From assembly GCA_020853705.1 (NCBI GenBank), contig JADYYK010000043.1, positions 1-47,710 on the forward strand: a stretch of 47,710 nt of DNA. Reading direction: 5' to 3'. The position numbers and the translations under genes were made by a program. This DNA is from Deltaproteobacteria bacterium. Lineage in GTDB: Bacteria; Myxococcota_A; Polyangia; Haliangiales; JADYYK01. The stretch's first letter is position 1. Every line of letters begins with the position of its first letter. A model generated the notes under the pieces. That model was not told the DNA's origin. It saw only the letters and a list, made by a program, of their open reading frames with translations, and did not search any database. This document shows, in pieces, positions 18,736 through 29,431 of the stretch.

Positions 18736-19203
18736 CTACTGCGAGGACGATAGCAGCGTGGCCAGCGCCAGCGGGTTATCGAAGCGCACGCCGAGGTCGT
18801 GGGTCTCGCCGCGCCCACGTGGCGTCGTGGTGCGCACGATCTCGCCGCGCGTGGTGATGACGCGGGCGTCGCGCGCGCCCAGGCGCGGCGTCAGCGCCAG
18901 CTCGACGCGGGTCCCGGCAGGCAGCGTGCGCAGGGTGCGAATCAGCGCCCCGGTCTCGGACAGGTCGACGGCATACGAGAGGATGGCGTCGCCACGGCGC
19001 GGGTCGACATCGACGGTGCGTACGGTGGCGCCCACATAGCAGGCCATGCGTGCGGCCCGGCGCCGTCCGCTGTCCCCGTCGGCCCGGTGCTGGGAACAGC
19101 ATCCCCAGGCAATCCGTTCAGCCGTGCGGACTCGATGTCGAAGCCATTCGCGACGCTGGCCATCTCGGACTGCCTCCCCGGCGGCCGGACGGGCCGCAAC
19201 CAT
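18736..19203 (-). CDS. PilZ-like domain protein
   Basis: A 155-residue protein whose C-terminal two thirds resemble a PilZ domain: an Arg-rich start GRRRAARMACYVGATVRTVD, then the conserved DLSETGALI, and an ending HDLGVRFDNP. PilZ domains bind cyclic di-GMP through an RxxxR motif and a (D/N)xSxxG motif. DLSETG fits the second, and RRAAR gives a possible first. The N-terminal 50 residues do not look like a domain, and the start is uncertain: ATG 19203 is the only ATG upstream of the Arg motif, and the internal ATG after it would remove the Arg motif. It reads away from the DUF4175 operon. It could be a c-di-GMP receptor or a degenerate PilZ protein. Confidence 0.7.
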   Translation of the reverse strand: MVAARPAAGEAVRDGQRREWLRHRVRTAERIAWGCCSQHRADGDSGRRRAARMACYVGATVRTVDVDPRRGDAILSYAVDLSETGALIRTLRTLPAGTRVELALTPRLGARDARVITTRGEIVRTTTPRGRGETHDLGVRFDNPLALATLLSSSQ

Positions 19204-19261
19204 GCTCTCGAATGCAAGTCAAAGGCCCGCGCATGACGCCCCACGACCTCCGGGGAAGCGC

Positions 19262-19289
19262 TTGACCTCAGGCCCACTGCGGCTATCCT
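19262..19289 (+). promoter_or_regulatory. Promoter of the DUF4175/MoxR operon
   Basis: TTGACC (19262-19267) and TATCCT (19284-19289) are separated by 16 bp, one of the best promoter matches in the window. The ATG chosen at 19295 is only 5 nt after the -10, implying a leaderless message; ATG 19304 would give a very short leader. Confidence 0.55.
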
Positions 19290-19294
19290 CCGAG

Positions 19295-22200
19295 ATGGTC
19301 CAAATGCGCGATCTGAAAGCGGTCAGCGCCGACCTGAGGCGTTTTTTGGGGGGCGTCAGGTCGCGCTTGAGGCGTGGTGCCTGGGTGGGTGGCGTGAGCC
19401 TCGCGCTCGCACTGACTGCATTCGCGACACTGGTGGCCATCCTGCTTGCCGCCGGGGGCCGCGGCGATCTGGTGCTGCGCGTCGGCGTGGCCGTGGTGGT
19501 CGGGCTGGGGCTGCCGCTCGCGCTGGTGTGGTGGGTGGTGCTGCCGAGTCGGCGTCTGCGCCCCGACGTCGTCATCGCCCGCTATGTCGGCGCGCGTCGC
19601 CCCGAGCTGGCGAGCGATCTGCTGTCCGCGGTCGAGCTGGGTGAGTCGCTGGAGAAGACCGCCACGCCGGACTGGTCGCGCACGCTGGCGCTGTCGCACC
19701 TCGAGCACACCGCCAAGCGCGTCGCCGAGGTTCCGCCCGACGGCCTGGTGCCACGCGCCCCGGCGCGCTGGCGTACGCTGGCGCTGCTGGCGGTCGCGGG
19801 GCTGTACGCGGGCGCGCTGCTGCTGTGGCCGGCGCGCTTCGCGCAGGGCTTCGCGCTGCTGACCAAGGGGCCGGCGCCGCGCCCGTTCAACGCGCGCGCG
19901 GTCGAGGAGCCCATCCTCGGCGACATCGCGCTGACCCTGGTGTACCCCGCGCACACCGGCCGCGAGACGCGCGAATTGCCCACTTCTTCGGGGGATCTGA
20001 CGGCGCCACCAGGCACCGAGGTCACCGTGCGCGCGCGGGCGCTGCGCCCCGGCATCGACAGCGCCAAGCTGGTGTTCGACGGCAACCCCGGCGCCATCAT
20101 CGCGACCGTGACCCAGGTCGACGGCTCGGCGAACGTTGGCGCCGCCGCCGGTGCGTACATCGAGGCGCGCTTCACGGTGGGCAAGACCAGCAGCGGCTAT
20201 CGCTTCGTGCTCGCCTCGCGCATGCGTGAGTCGCTGGTCGAGGCGCACCCGCACCGCATCGACGTCGAGGTCGACCGCGCCCCGCGCGTGGAGCTGTACG
20301 CCCCCGCCGACGAGCTGGAGCTGGAGTCGCGCCGGGTCATCGAGCTCGGCTATGTGATCGATGACGACTACGGCCTCGGCGAGATCGCGCTGGTGGTGCG
20401 CAGCGGCCAGGGTCGCGAGCAGCGCAAGGTGCTGCCGCTGCCGGCGCCCAAGCCCGACGCCGGGGTGGCCGGGCGTCCGCCGCGCAGCGCGCAGGCGCGC
20501 TTCGAGTGGAGCCTGGCCGATCTCGATGTCCGCCCCGGCGTGCGCATCGCGTATCGCATGGAGGCCAAGGACAACGACGTCATCGGCGGCCCCAACGTGG
20601 GCAGCTCGCGCACCTTCTATCTCAAGGTGTCGTCCCCGCGTGAGCGTCACGAGGAGCTCATCTCCGCCCAGCAGGCGCTGCACGACGCGTTGACCGAGGC
20701 GCTGGCCAACCGGCTGGAGCGCGGCGTCGGCGCGCCTGGTCGTGTCGCCGCGGCGGAGCTCGACACCCAGCTCGGCGAGACCCAGGCCGCACAGCACGAG
20801 TGCGAGGCGGTCAGCGCGCAGATCGCCCGCGTGCACGCCGATCTGGCGCAGGATCGCCTGGCGCCCCGGCAGCTGCGCAAGGAGCTCGGCGACATGCGCT
20901 CGCGCCTGGGCAAGCTGGCCGACGACGAGGGCGCCGAGCTGGCGCGCGCCCACGCCGCCGCCAAGCGCGGGCGCGGCGGCAAGCTGGCGTCGGCGCCACC
21001 GGCGCTGGTGGCGCTGTCGGCGCGCGCGGGCACCGAGTTCGAGAAGGACGTCCTCGTGCTGGACGACCTGCTGGCGCGGCAGCGCATGGAGAACCTGCTC
21101 GCGCTGGGTGACGAGATCGCCAGCGCGCGTGACCGCGTGCAGAAGCTGCTCGCCGAGCTGGAGCGCACCGGGTCCGACAGCGTGCGCGCCGAGCTGGAGC
21201 GCGAGCTCGGTGAGCTCGAGGCCATGCTCCGGCAGCTGGCGGCGCAGCGCGGGCAGATGCCGGCCGAGCTGGCCGACGAGTACCTCAACGCCGACGCCTT
21301 CCAGGGCGACGCCGCGCAGGACAAGGTGGCTGCGCTGCGCGACGCCGTGGCCCAGGGTGACATCAAGGACGCCGCGCGGCGCATGCTCGAGCTCAGCGAG
21401 AACCTCGACAAGATGATGTCGGGCATGGAGAAGGGCCTGTCCAGCCTGCGCGCCGACAAGTTCAGCGAGGAGGAGCAGGCGCTGGGCGACGTGCTCGAGA
21501 AGCTGGCCGACCTGGAGGCCGACCAGCGCCAGATCGCCCAGGATGCCCAGAAGCTGGCCGAGGCCGCCGCCGCCAACGCGCGCGACGTCGCCAAGGACAA
21601 GCTGGTGCCCGCGATTCGCGAGGCCACCGAGCGCCTCGACAAGCTGGACAAGCAGCTCGGCAAGGTCGACCCGGGCGCCCTGACGCCGTTCTCGCAGGAG
21701 CAGCTCGACACCGTGCAGAAGCGCATCGCCGACACCCGCGCGATGCTGAAGAAGCAGGATCTGGCCGAGGCCACCCGCATGGCGCGCGAGGCGCAGGCCG
21801 CGCTGGGCGACATCACGGCTGACCTGCGCGACGATCTCGAGCAGGGCGGCGGCTGGGCGCCCGGCACGCCGCAGGCGCTGCGCAACGCCGAGCGCGCCGA
21901 GCCGCTGGCCGAGCAGCTGGTCGAGGGGCTGATGGACGCCATGCCGTCGCGCGATCAGCTGCTGGGGCCGGCGCAGCGCCGCGCGCTCGACGAGCTGGCG
22001 CGTCGCGAGAAGGCGCTGGGCGAGCGCGCCAGGCAGCTGGCCCGCGAGGCGCAGAAGCGCGGCAAGGAGCTGCCCGGCGGCCTCGGCCAGCGCCTGGAGC
22101 AGGGCATCGGTCAGGCCATGCCCTCGATGGAGCGCGCCGAAGGCCGCATGAAGGGCGGCGCCCCTGGCGAGGCGCGCCGCGAGGCCGAGGACGCCGCGCG

Positions 22201-22420
22201 GCGCCTCGGCGAGCTGCGCAATAGCGCCCAGCGCGCGTCGCGCCCCAGCGCCATCCAGAGCGGCGACGGCCAGGATCACGAGCCGGTGCGCATCCCCGGC
22301 GCCGACGACTTCAAGCCGCCCGAGGCCTTCCGCAAGGATCTGCTGGAGGCCATGAAGCAGGCCGCGCCCGACGCCTACCGCGAGCAGGTCAAGCGCTACT
22401 ACGAGGAGCTGGTGAAGTGA
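19295..22420 (+). CDS. DUF4175-like membrane protein with long coiled-coil region
   Basis: A protein of about 1,041 residues. Two membrane segments (about residues 31-52 and 58-77) and another at about 160-180 begin it. An extracytoplasmic beta-rich part follows (about 190-430), including DIALTLVYPAHTGRETRELP and RVIELGYVIDDDYGLGEIAL. The second half (about 450-1000) is Ala/Glu/Leu/Arg-rich and strongly helical, consistent with coiled coils. The order matches DUF4175-type proteins encoded beside MoxR/Bat genes. The frame is open upstream to 19046, but that part is antisense to the PilZ-like gene, so ATG 19295 was chosen behind a good promoter; ATG 19304 is an alternative. Its stop overlaps the GTG of the peptidase gene. 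The role is probably an envelope scaffold. Confidence 0.8.
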   Translation: MVQMRDLKAVSADLRRFLGGVRSRLRRGAWVGGVSLALALTAFATLVAILLAAGGRGDLVLRVGVAVVVGLGLPLALVWWVVLPSRRLRPDVVIARYVGARRPELASDLLSAVELGESLEKTATPDWSRTLALSHLEHTAKRVAEVPPDGLVPRAPARWRTLALLAVAGLYAGALLLWPARFAQGFALLTKGPAPRPFNARAVEEPILGDIALTLVYPAHTGRETRELPTSSGDLTAPPGTEVTVRARALRPGIDSAKLVFDGNPGAIIATVTQVDGSANVGAAAGAYIEARFTVGKTSSGYRFVLASRMRESLVEAHPHRIDVEVDRAPRVELYAPADELELESRRVIELGYVIDDDYGLGEIALVVRSGQGREQRKVLPLPAPKPDAGVAGRPPRSAQARFEWSLADLDVRPGVRIAYRMEAKDNDVIGGPNVGSSRTFYLKVSSPRERHEELISAQQALHDALTEALANRLERGVGAPGRVAAAELDTQLGETQAAQHECEAVSAQIARVHADLAQDRLAPRQLRKELGDMRSRLGKLADDEGAELARAHAAAKRGRGGKLASAPPALVALSARAGTEFEKDVLVLDDLLARQRMENLLALGDEIASARDRVQKLLAELERTGSDSVRAELERELGELEAMLRQLAAQRGQMPAELADEYLNADAFQGDAAQDKVAALRDAVAQGDIKDAARRMLELSENLDKMMSGMEKGLSSLRADKFSEEEQALGDVLEKLADLEADQRQIAQDAQKLAEAAAANARDVAKDKLVPAIREATERLDKLDKQLGKVDPGALTPFSQEQLDTVQKRIADTRAMLKKQDLAEATRMAREAQAALGDITADLRDDLEQGGGWAPGTPQALRNAERAEPLAEQLVEGLMDAMPSRDQLLGPAQRRALDELARREKALGERARQLAREAQKRGKELPGGLGQRLEQGIGQAMPSMERAEGRMKGGAPGEARREAEDAARRLGELRNSAQRASRPSAIQSGDGQDHEPVRIPGADDFKPPEAFRKDLLEAMKQAAPDAYREQVKRYYEELVK

Positions 22421-24027
22421 CCGCTCGCCGCAGGTTCGCGATGGCGGCGGCGTCGCTGCTGGCGCTGGCAGCGCTGGCGGGCAGCGCGGCCGCGCGCACC
22501 TCGCTGGGCAGCTACACCAAGGTGATGCGGCTGCTCGGCGAGTGGCGTCTGGAGGAGGCGCGCGCCGAGCTCGCCGGCCTCGACAAGGCCGACGCGCACA
22601 CGCCCGAGGCGCACGTGCTGGCCGCGCACCTGGCCTTCCTCGACGGCAACTACACCGGCAGCCTGGCCGAGCTGGCCGCCGCCCGCGGTGGTGGCCGCGC
22701 CGCGCCTGACGCCCGCGAGCTGCAGCCGCTGGCGCAGAGCACGGCCGCCGCGGTGGCGGGCTTCACCGAGCAGAAGAGCCCCAGCGGTCGCTTCATCGTG
22801 CGCTTCCAGCCCGGCAAGGACGCCTGGCTGGTGCCCTACGCCTTCGAGGCGCTGGACGCCGCCTGGGAGCGCATCGGCGAAGATCTCGGCGAGCGCCCCC
22901 AGAGGCCGGTGCTGGTCGAGATCTATCCCGAGGTCGGCCACCTGGCCAAGGTGTCGTCGCTGACCATGAAGGAGATCGAGACCTCGGGGACCATCGCGCT
23001 GTGCAAGTACAACCGCGTGATGATCGTGACGCCGCGCGCGCTGGTGCGCGGCTACCCGTGGCTCGACACGCTGGCGCACGAGTACACCCACTATGTGGTG
23101 ACGCGGGCGTCGCGCGACACCGTGCCGATCTGGCTGCACGAGGGGCTGGCCAAGTTCCAGGAGCAGCGCTGGCGGTCGGACCCCGCCGCGCTGAAGATGT
23201 CGCGCACCATGCAGCACCTGCTGGCGCTGGCACTGAAGAAGAACCGCCTGATCAGCTTCGAGCAGATGCACCCGTCGATGGCCAAGCTACCCAGCCAGGA
23301 GGCCGCCGCGACCGCCTTCGCCGAGGTCTACACCGCCATCCAGTTCCTGCACGAGACCCAGGGCTACGCCGGCATCCGCTCCATCCTGGCCCACATGCGC
23401 GACGGCAAGAGCGACCACCGCGCCATCGCCGAGGCCACCGGCAAGAGCTTCGAGGCCTGGGAGGCGTCGTGGCGGCGCTGGCTGCGCGGGCGCGACCTGG
23501 TGCTGGAGCCTCGGCTGGTGCCCACCGAGCTGGAGTTCACCGACGCGCGCAAGAAGCGCTCCGGCAGCGGTGACGAGGCCGATCTGAAGCGCATCTCGGA
23601 GGACAAGGTGCGTCGCCACGCGCGCCTCGGGGGCCTGCTGCGCGCGCGCGGTCGGCTGGCCGCGGCCGCGGTCGAGTACGAGCGCGCCCGCGAGGTGCCC
23701 GCCGGCAAGGACGATCCCTTCGTGTCGGCCAAGCTGGCGCGCACCTACCTGGAGCTGGGCCGCGCCAAGGACGCCGTGGCCGCCGCCGGCCCCGCGCTGG
23801 ACCTGACCGACGAGCTGGCCGGGCCGCACGCCACCGTGGGCGCCGCGCTGCTGGCCGACGGGCAGCACGCCGCCGCGCGCGAGCACCTGGAGGCCGCGCT
23901 GCGCATCTCCCCCTTCGACCCCGCGGTCCACTGTGGCCTCGCGGAGGTCTTCGCCGCGACTGACGATCCGCGCGCTGCCCGCGAGGCACGCGCTTGCAAG
24001 GGCCTGGCCGCCGGCCAGGAGCCCTGA
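22417..24027 (+). CDS. Secreted gluzincin-type peptidase (MA-like) with TPR repeats
   Basis: A 536-residue protein with a signal peptide (about residues 1-27, ending GSAAA). A helical TPR-like segment (about 30-115) comes first. The peptidase part (about 120-345) contains TLAHEYTHYVV with His221, Glu222 and His225, and then WLHEGLAKF, whose Glu242 is the likely third zinc ligand, as in gluzincins. Another TPR-type helical region (about 390-530) ends the protein. It is probably a periplasmic or outer-membrane-associated zinc peptidase acting on a partner made by the same operon. The GTG start at 22417 overlaps the DUF4175 stop by 4 bp (GTGA), which supports coupling. The MoxR gene begins 13 bp after its stop. 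Confidence 0.85.
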   Translation: MTARRRFAMAAASLLALAALAGSAAARTSLGSYTKVMRLLGEWRLEEARAELAGLDKADAHTPEAHVLAAHLAFLDGNYTGSLAELAAARGGGRAAPDARELQPLAQSTAAAVAGFTEQKSPSGRFIVRFQPGKDAWLVPYAFEALDAAWERIGEDLGERPQRPVLVEIYPEVGHLAKVSSLTMKEIETSGTIALCKYNRVMIVTPRALVRGYPWLDTLAHEYTHYVVTRASRDTVPIWLHEGLAKFQEQRWRSDPAALKMSRTMQHLLALALKKNRLISFEQMHPSMAKLPSQEAAATAFAEVYTAIQFLHETQGYAGIRSILAHMRDGKSDHRAIAEATGKSFEAWEASWRRWLRGRDLVLEPRLVPTELEFTDARKKRSGSGDEADLKRISEDKVRRHARLGGLLRARGRLAAAAVEYERAREVPAGKDDPFVSAKLARTYLELGRAKDAVAAAGPALDLTDELAGPHATVGAALLADGQHAAAREHLEAALRISPFDPAVHCGLAEVFAATDDPRAAREARACKGLAAGQEP

Positions 24028-24040
24028 GGTTCCCCGGAAC

Positions 24041-25165
<1,125 letters not shown>

Positions 25166-25171
25166 GCTGCC

Positions 25172-26098
25172 GTGAGCGACAGCGGGCGGCGGGCGCTGCT
25201 GGATCCAGTGGTGCTGGCGCAGATCGCGACGCGCAAGCTGCGCGCGCGCCACGTCGTGCACGGCGCGCTGGCCGGCCTGCATCGCTCGCCGCACCACGGC
25301 TCGTCGGTCGAGTTCGCCGAGCACAAGGAGTACTCGCCGGGTGACGACCTGCGCCACGTCGACTGGCGCGCGCTGGCGCGCTTCGACAAGTACTACGTCA
25401 AGCGCTTCGAGACCGAGACCGAGCTGGCGGCCTACCTGGTGGTCGACACCTCGGGGTCGATGGGCTACGCGGGCGGCGCGCGCGAGAGCAAGCTCCTGTA
25501 CGCGTCGCGGCTGGCGGCGTCGCTGGCGTATCTGCTCATCCAGCAGCGCGATCGCGTGGGCCTGGTGGCGTCGGGGGCCGGGGCGCTGACGGCGTACGTG
25601 CCGCCGCGCGCGCGCACCACGCACCTGCCGGCGCTGCTCGGCGTGCTCGAGGGCCTGTCACCCGCGGGCGCGACCAGCCTCGACCTCGCGCTCGACCATG
25701 TGCTCAAGGTGGCGCGGCGGCGCAGCCTGGTGGTGCTGCTGTCGGATCTGCTGGACCCGGCAGGCGAGGCCACACTGCAGCGCCTGGGGCGGCTGAGCGC
25801 GGGCGGCCACGACGTCGTGGTGCTGCACGTGCTCGACGACGACGAGCTCGAGTTCCCCTTCGAGCGGCTGACCCAGTTCGAGAGCCTGGAGGACGAGCGC
25901 AAGCTGCTGGTCGAGCCGCGCACGATGCGGGCGGCCTACCTGGCCGAGCTGAAGGCGTTCCTGGAGCGCACCCGCCGCGCGCTGCAAGATCACCGCGTCG
26001 ACTACCGGCTGGCGCCGACCTCGGTCAGCATCGACCGCCCGCTGGTCGAGCTGCTCGACGCGCGCGCGCACGGACGTCGCTCGGGCACCACGCGATGA
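25172..26098 (+). CDS. DUF58 domain protein (VWA-like MoxR partner)
   Basis: A 308-residue DUF58 protein. The family core includes FAEHKEYSPGDDLRHVDWRA and FDKYYVKRFETETEL. A VWA-like part follows with a MIDAS-type DTSGSMG motif, plus RSLVVLLSDLLDP further on. DUF58 proteins are encoded beside MoxR ATPases and are thought to be its substrates or adaptors. There is no signal peptide or clear membrane helix, so it is probably cytosolic, unlike some DUF58 proteins with N-terminal membrane segments. The GTG start at 25172 follows the MoxR stop by 6 bp, and its stop overlaps the next ATG by 4 bp (ATGA). Confidence 0.92.
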   Translation: MSDSGRRALLDPVVLAQIATRKLRARHVVHGALAGLHRSPHHGSSVEFAEHKEYSPGDDLRHVDWRALARFDKYYVKRFETETELAAYLVVDTSGSMGYAGGARESKLLYASRLAASLAYLLIQQRDRVGLVASGAGALTAYVPPRARTTHLPALLGVLEGLSPAGATSLDLALDHVLKVARRRSLVVLLSDLLDPAGEATLQRLGRLSAGGHDVVVLHVLDDDELEFPFERLTQFESLEDERKLLVEPRTMRAAYLAELKAFLERTRRALQDHRVDYRLAPTSVSIDRPLVELLDARAHGRRSGTTR

Positions 26099-28248
26099 AC
26101 TTCCTGGCGCCGCTGTTCCTGCTCGGCCTCGGCGCCATCGCGGTGCCGGTGGTGATCCACCTCATCGGCCGGCGCAAGGCGGAGCGGCGCCCGTTCGCGG
26201 CCTTCGACTTCCTGCTCGGGGTCAAGAAGGAGGTCGCGCGCAAGGCCAAGCTGCGGCAGTGGCTGCTCCTGCTGGCGCGCGCGCTGGCGGTGGCCGCGGT
26301 GGCGCTGACGCTGGCGCGGCCGTTCCGCCGCGTCAGCGCCGACGGCGTCAGCGTCGAGGCCGGCCCGCAGGCCGCCGTCATCGTGCTCGATAACGGCTTC
26401 TCCATGGGCTACCGCCGTGGTGGCGAGACCCTGCTCACCAAGGCGCGCCGGCGCGCGCGCGAGCTGGTGCAGCAGCTCGGCCACGAGGCCGAGGTCGCGC
26501 TGGTGCTGGGGGCCGAGGTCGTGCCCGGCGAACCGGCCGCGCCCATCGACCAGCTGACGCGCGATCAGCTGCGCGTGACCGACGCCATCGACGCCGCCGC
26601 GCTGACCACCCGGCGTGGCGATCTCACCTCGGCGCTGCGCCGCGCCGCCGCCATCCTCGACCGCGCCCCCAACGAGGCGCGTCGCGTGTACCTGCTGTCG
26701 GACGGCACCGCGGCCTCGCTGCGCGTCGGCGAGCGCCCGTGGCCCGACGGCCCCGGCGCGCCCGAGCTGCACGTCATCGACGTCTCGGGCGGCGCCCAGC
26801 TGCCCAACCTGGCGCTGGTCGGCGCGCGGGTGCGCCCGGAGCCGCGCCTGGGCGCGCGCGGCGTCGAGATCACCGCCGACATCGCCAACTTCGGCGACAC
26901 CCGCGTGGCCAGCCTGCCGGTGACCCTGTGGGTGGAGGGCAGCGCGGTGGCGCGCGGCCTCGCCGAGGTCGATGCACATGGACGGGGTGTCAAGAAGTTT
27001 GCCTATACGTTCCCGAGTGGTGGCGTGTTCGACGCCATGCTCGAGATCGGCCCCGACGCCCTCGCCATCGACAACAAGCGCTACCTGCGCGTCGAGGTGC
27101 GCAAGGACCTCAAGGTGCTGCTGGTCGACGGCGACCCGCGCCCGGCGCAGCACGAGGACGAGCTGTTCTACCTGGAGACCGCGCTGCGCCCCGGAGATCG
27201 CGCCGACAGCGCGCTGGCGGTGGCCACCACGGCCGCGCCCGATCTCGGGCGCCGTCGCCTGGCCGATCACGACGTGGTCTTCCTGGCCAACGTGCCCGCG
27301 CTGCCTGCGACCCAGGCCGCCGAGCTCGGCGCCTTCGTGCAGCGCGGCGGCGGCCTGTTCATCGCCATGGGTGACAAGGTCGACGAGGCCGCCTACGCCG
27401 CGACCATGGCTGGTCTATTGCCGCAGGAGCTGCGCAGCGCACGCTCGACCGGCCCCGTCGGCGGAGCCGGAGCTGGCAGCGGCAGCGGCACAACCAGCAG
27501 CCCCGACGACGACTCGCGCGCCGAGCGCATCCTGCACTTCGACGCGCGCCACCCGGTGTTCTCGGTCTTCCCGCCGCGCGCCCCCGAGCTGCGCGCCGCC
27601 CGCTTCCACCGCTTCTTCCTGCTGGCCCCGCAGGCCGACGACGACGAGCGCCGCGTGCTGGCGCAGCTGACCTCGGGCGCGCCCCTGCTGGTCGAGGGCA
27701 AGCTGGGCGCCGGCCGCATCCTGCTCTACACCTCGACGCTGGATCGCGACTGGAACGACCTGCCGATCCACCCTGGCTTTCTGCCCCTGGTGCAGCAGAG
27801 CGCCCGCTACCTGGCGCGGGCCCCGCTGCGCGAGCCCGAGCCGCCCGGCGTGGTCGGCCGCGTGCGCGAGCTGGAGCTGGTCGAGGGCGACCAGCGCCTG
27901 GAGATCGTGCGCCCCTCGGGCAAGAAGATCACCGTCGACGCCAGCCGCCTGACCGGCCGCCGCTACGCCTTCGCGGGCGCGGTCGAGCCCGGGATCTACC
28001 GCGTCGCCGTGGCCGGCCAGACCGGCGCCCTGCGTGCGCGCCCGACCCTCAGCTTCGCGGTCAACATCGACCCCGCCGAGAGCGACCTCGCCAAGCTGGC
28101 CGCCGGCGACGCCGCGCTGCCCCGCGTGGCGGGCGTCGGCGCCGCCGCCGGCGAGGTGCCCAGCCGGCGCCAGCCCTGGTGGCACTGGATGGCGGCCGGC
28201 CTGCTCGGCCTGCTATGTCTGGAAGCGTTCCTCTCGAGGCGGGGGTAG
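26095..28248 (+). CDS. BatA/VWA-domain membrane protein
   Basis: A 717-residue protein. The N terminus is the aerotolerance-type BatA segment: membrane helix (about residues 3-20), IGRRKAERRPFAAFDFLLG, then KLRQWLLLLARALAVAAVAL as a second helix. A VWA-like domain follows with IVLDNGFSMGY; the usual DxSxS MIDAS is altered to DNGFS, so metal binding may be weakened. A central beta-rich part leads to a glutamine-amidotransferase-like region (about 335-590) with LVDGDPRPAQHEDELFYLET and GGGLFIAMGD. A final membrane helix lies near residues 690-712. Together with MoxR and DUF58 it forms a Bat-type complex, probably envelope-associated. The ATG overlaps the DUF58 stop by 4 bp. Confidence 0.88.
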   Translation: MNFLAPLFLLGLGAIAVPVVIHLIGRRKAERRPFAAFDFLLGVKKEVARKAKLRQWLLLLARALAVAAVALTLARPFRRVSADGVSVEAGPQAAVIVLDNGFSMGYRRGGETLLTKARRRARELVQQLGHEAEVALVLGAEVVPGEPAAPIDQLTRDQLRVTDAIDAAALTTRRGDLTSALRRAAAILDRAPNEARRVYLLSDGTAASLRVGERPWPDGPGAPELHVIDVSGGAQLPNLALVGARVRPEPRLGARGVEITADIANFGDTRVASLPVTLWVEGSAVARGLAEVDAHGRGVKKFAYTFPSGGVFDAMLEIGPDALAIDNKRYLRVEVRKDLKVLLVDGDPRPAQHEDELFYLETALRPGDRADSALAVATTAAPDLGRRRLADHDVVFLANVPALPATQAAELGAFVQRGGGLFIAMGDKVDEAAYAATMAGLLPQELRSARSTGPVGGAGAGSGSGTTSSPDDDSRAERILHFDARHPVFSVFPPRAPELRAARFHRFFLLAPQADDDERRVLAQLTSGAPLLVEGKLGAGRILLYTSTLDRDWNDLPIHPGFLPLVQQSARYLARAPLREPEPPGVVGRVRELELVEGDQRLEIVRPSGKKITVDASRLTGRRYAFAGAVEPGIYRVAVAGQTGALRARPTLSFAVNIDPAESDLAKLAAGDAALPRVAGVGAAAGEVPSRRQPWWHWMAAGLLGLLCLEAFLSRRG

Positions 28249-28257
28249 AGTCAGCTC

Positions 28258-28767
28258 ATGCGCGCGCGTTCGTGGAGCATCATCGTGGTCCTCGCGTCGT
28301 TGGCCACCATGCTGGGCTTCTCGTGCGGCAGCCGCACCAAGGCGGAGGACCCCGCCGCCATCGCCGCGCGCGAGGCCAGCATCGCCACCCGCCCCATCAA
28401 CGACCCGCCCTGGGCCATCGGCGGCGACGACACCCCGATCACCAGCAGCAAGCCGTCGCCGACCCCATCGGCCTCGGCCAAGCCCGCCGGCAAGGCCGAC
28501 GCCGGCGCGCCCGCCCCGGTGGCCGCTGCACCGGTCGACGCTGGCCTGGACGCCGCCAGGGCCCCGGTCGCCGTCAAGCTCGACTGCGTCTCGCTGTGCA
28601 CCGAGGCGCGCGCCTGCATCGAGAAGCTGGCCGGCAGCAACGTCGACTGCAACAAGGAGTGCGAGCGCACCAAGCCCGACGACCTCGAGCGCGGCATCCG
28701 CTGCCGCACCGAGCTGGCCAGGAGCTGCGAGGCCTGGATGACCTGCCTGGTCGGCAACGGCAGCTGA
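28258..28767 (+). CDS. Small Cys-rich lipoprotein
   Basis: A 169-residue protein of unknown function with a lipoprotein signal peptide (lipobox LGFSC, Cys at about residue 23). An Ala/Pro linker (about 60-100) is followed by a compact Cys-rich domain holding eight Cys in the last 60 residues, including LDCVSLCTEARACIEKLAG and CNKECERT. The regular spacing suggests disulfides in a small helical exported domain like those in many myxobacterial lipoproteins. ATG 28258 follows a TAGAGT hexamer by 6 nt, and the TAG of that hexamer is the stop of the BatA gene, so it may have its own promoter inside the operon. The TetR gene overlaps its stop by 1 bp. Confidence 0.8.
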   Translation: MRARSWSIIVVLASLATMLGFSCGSRTKAEDPAAIAAREASIATRPINDPPWAIGGDDTPITSSKPSPTPSASAKPAGKADAGAPAPVAAAPVDAGLDAARAPVAVKLDCVSLCTEARACIEKLAGSNVDCNKECERTKPDDLERGIRCRTELARSCEAWMTCLVGNGS

Positions 28768-29423
28768 TGGCCCGTCGCCCCGCCGGCCGCGGCCATCGCC
28801 GTGGCCATGGTGAGACCTACCACCACGGCGACCTCGCCAACGCGCTGGCCGCGGTGTCGCTCGAGCTGGTCGAGCAGCACGGCCACGAGGACTTCAGCCT
28901 GCGTGAGGCGGCCACCCGCTGCGGGGTCGCGGTCAGCTCGGCCTACAAGCACTACGCCTCCAAGGGCGAGCTGCTGCACGCGGTCGCCGACCTCGGCTTC
29001 CGCCAGCTGGCCGACCTGATGGAGCGCCGCGTGCGCGCCGCCACCCGCGGCCTCGAGGGCACGCGCAAGCCCGAGACCCGCCTGTTCGAGCTGGGCCGCC
29101 AGTACATCCTGTTCGCCGCCGCGCGCCCCAACCTGTTTCGCCTGATGTACGGCCCCAGCGGCCCCAAGGGCGGCGCCAACGACCCGCGCCCCGAGGCCCC
29201 GGCGCGCCGCCTCAGCACGCTGCTGCTGGGCGCCCTGGCCGAGGTGCGCAAGGCCTACCAGCGCGAGAGCACCACCCTGGAGGCCAGCATGGTGGTGGCC
29301 TGGTCCATCGTGCACGGCTTCGCCATGATGGTGATCGACGGGGTCTGGACCCCGCGCGGCAAGTCCGCGCTGGAGGCCATGATCACCGAGCTCGGCCAGG
29401 CCACGCTGCGCTCGCTGCGCTGA
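28767..29423 (+). CDS. TetR/AcrR-family transcriptional regulator (WHG-type C-terminal domain)
   Basis: A 218-residue TetR regulator. After a basic N-terminal tail, the DNA-binding domain (about residues 17-65) starts with YHHGDLANALAAVSLELVEQ and contains the helix-turn-helix FSLREAATRCGVAVSSAYKH followed by YASKGELLHAV. The C-terminal half has VVAWSIVHGFAMMVIDGVW, the W..HG pattern of the WHG-type ligand-binding domain. ATG 28767 overlaps the preceding TGA by one base, so it is coupled to the lipoprotein gene. Two near-palindromes sharing TGTTC lie just downstream (29487-29517), before the DUF4157 gene, and are possible binding sites. Target and ligand are unknown. Confidence 0.93.
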   Translation: MARRPAGRGHRRGHGETYHHGDLANALAAVSLELVEQHGHEDFSLREAATRCGVAVSSAYKHYASKGELLHAVADLGFRQLADLMERRVRAATRGLEGTRKPETRLFELGRQYILFAAARPNLFRLMYGPSGPKGGANDPRPEAPARRLSTLLLGALAEVRKAYQRESTTLEASMVVAWSIVHGFAMMVIDGVWTPRGKSALEAMITELGQATLRSLR

Positions 29424-29431
29424 CCCGGTAA

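Noticed and set aside
19283..22279. 998-codon minus-strand frame opposite the DUF4175 gene
   Set aside because: It mirrors the Ala/Glu/Leu codons of the coiled-coil region and has no recognisable motif or ribosome site.
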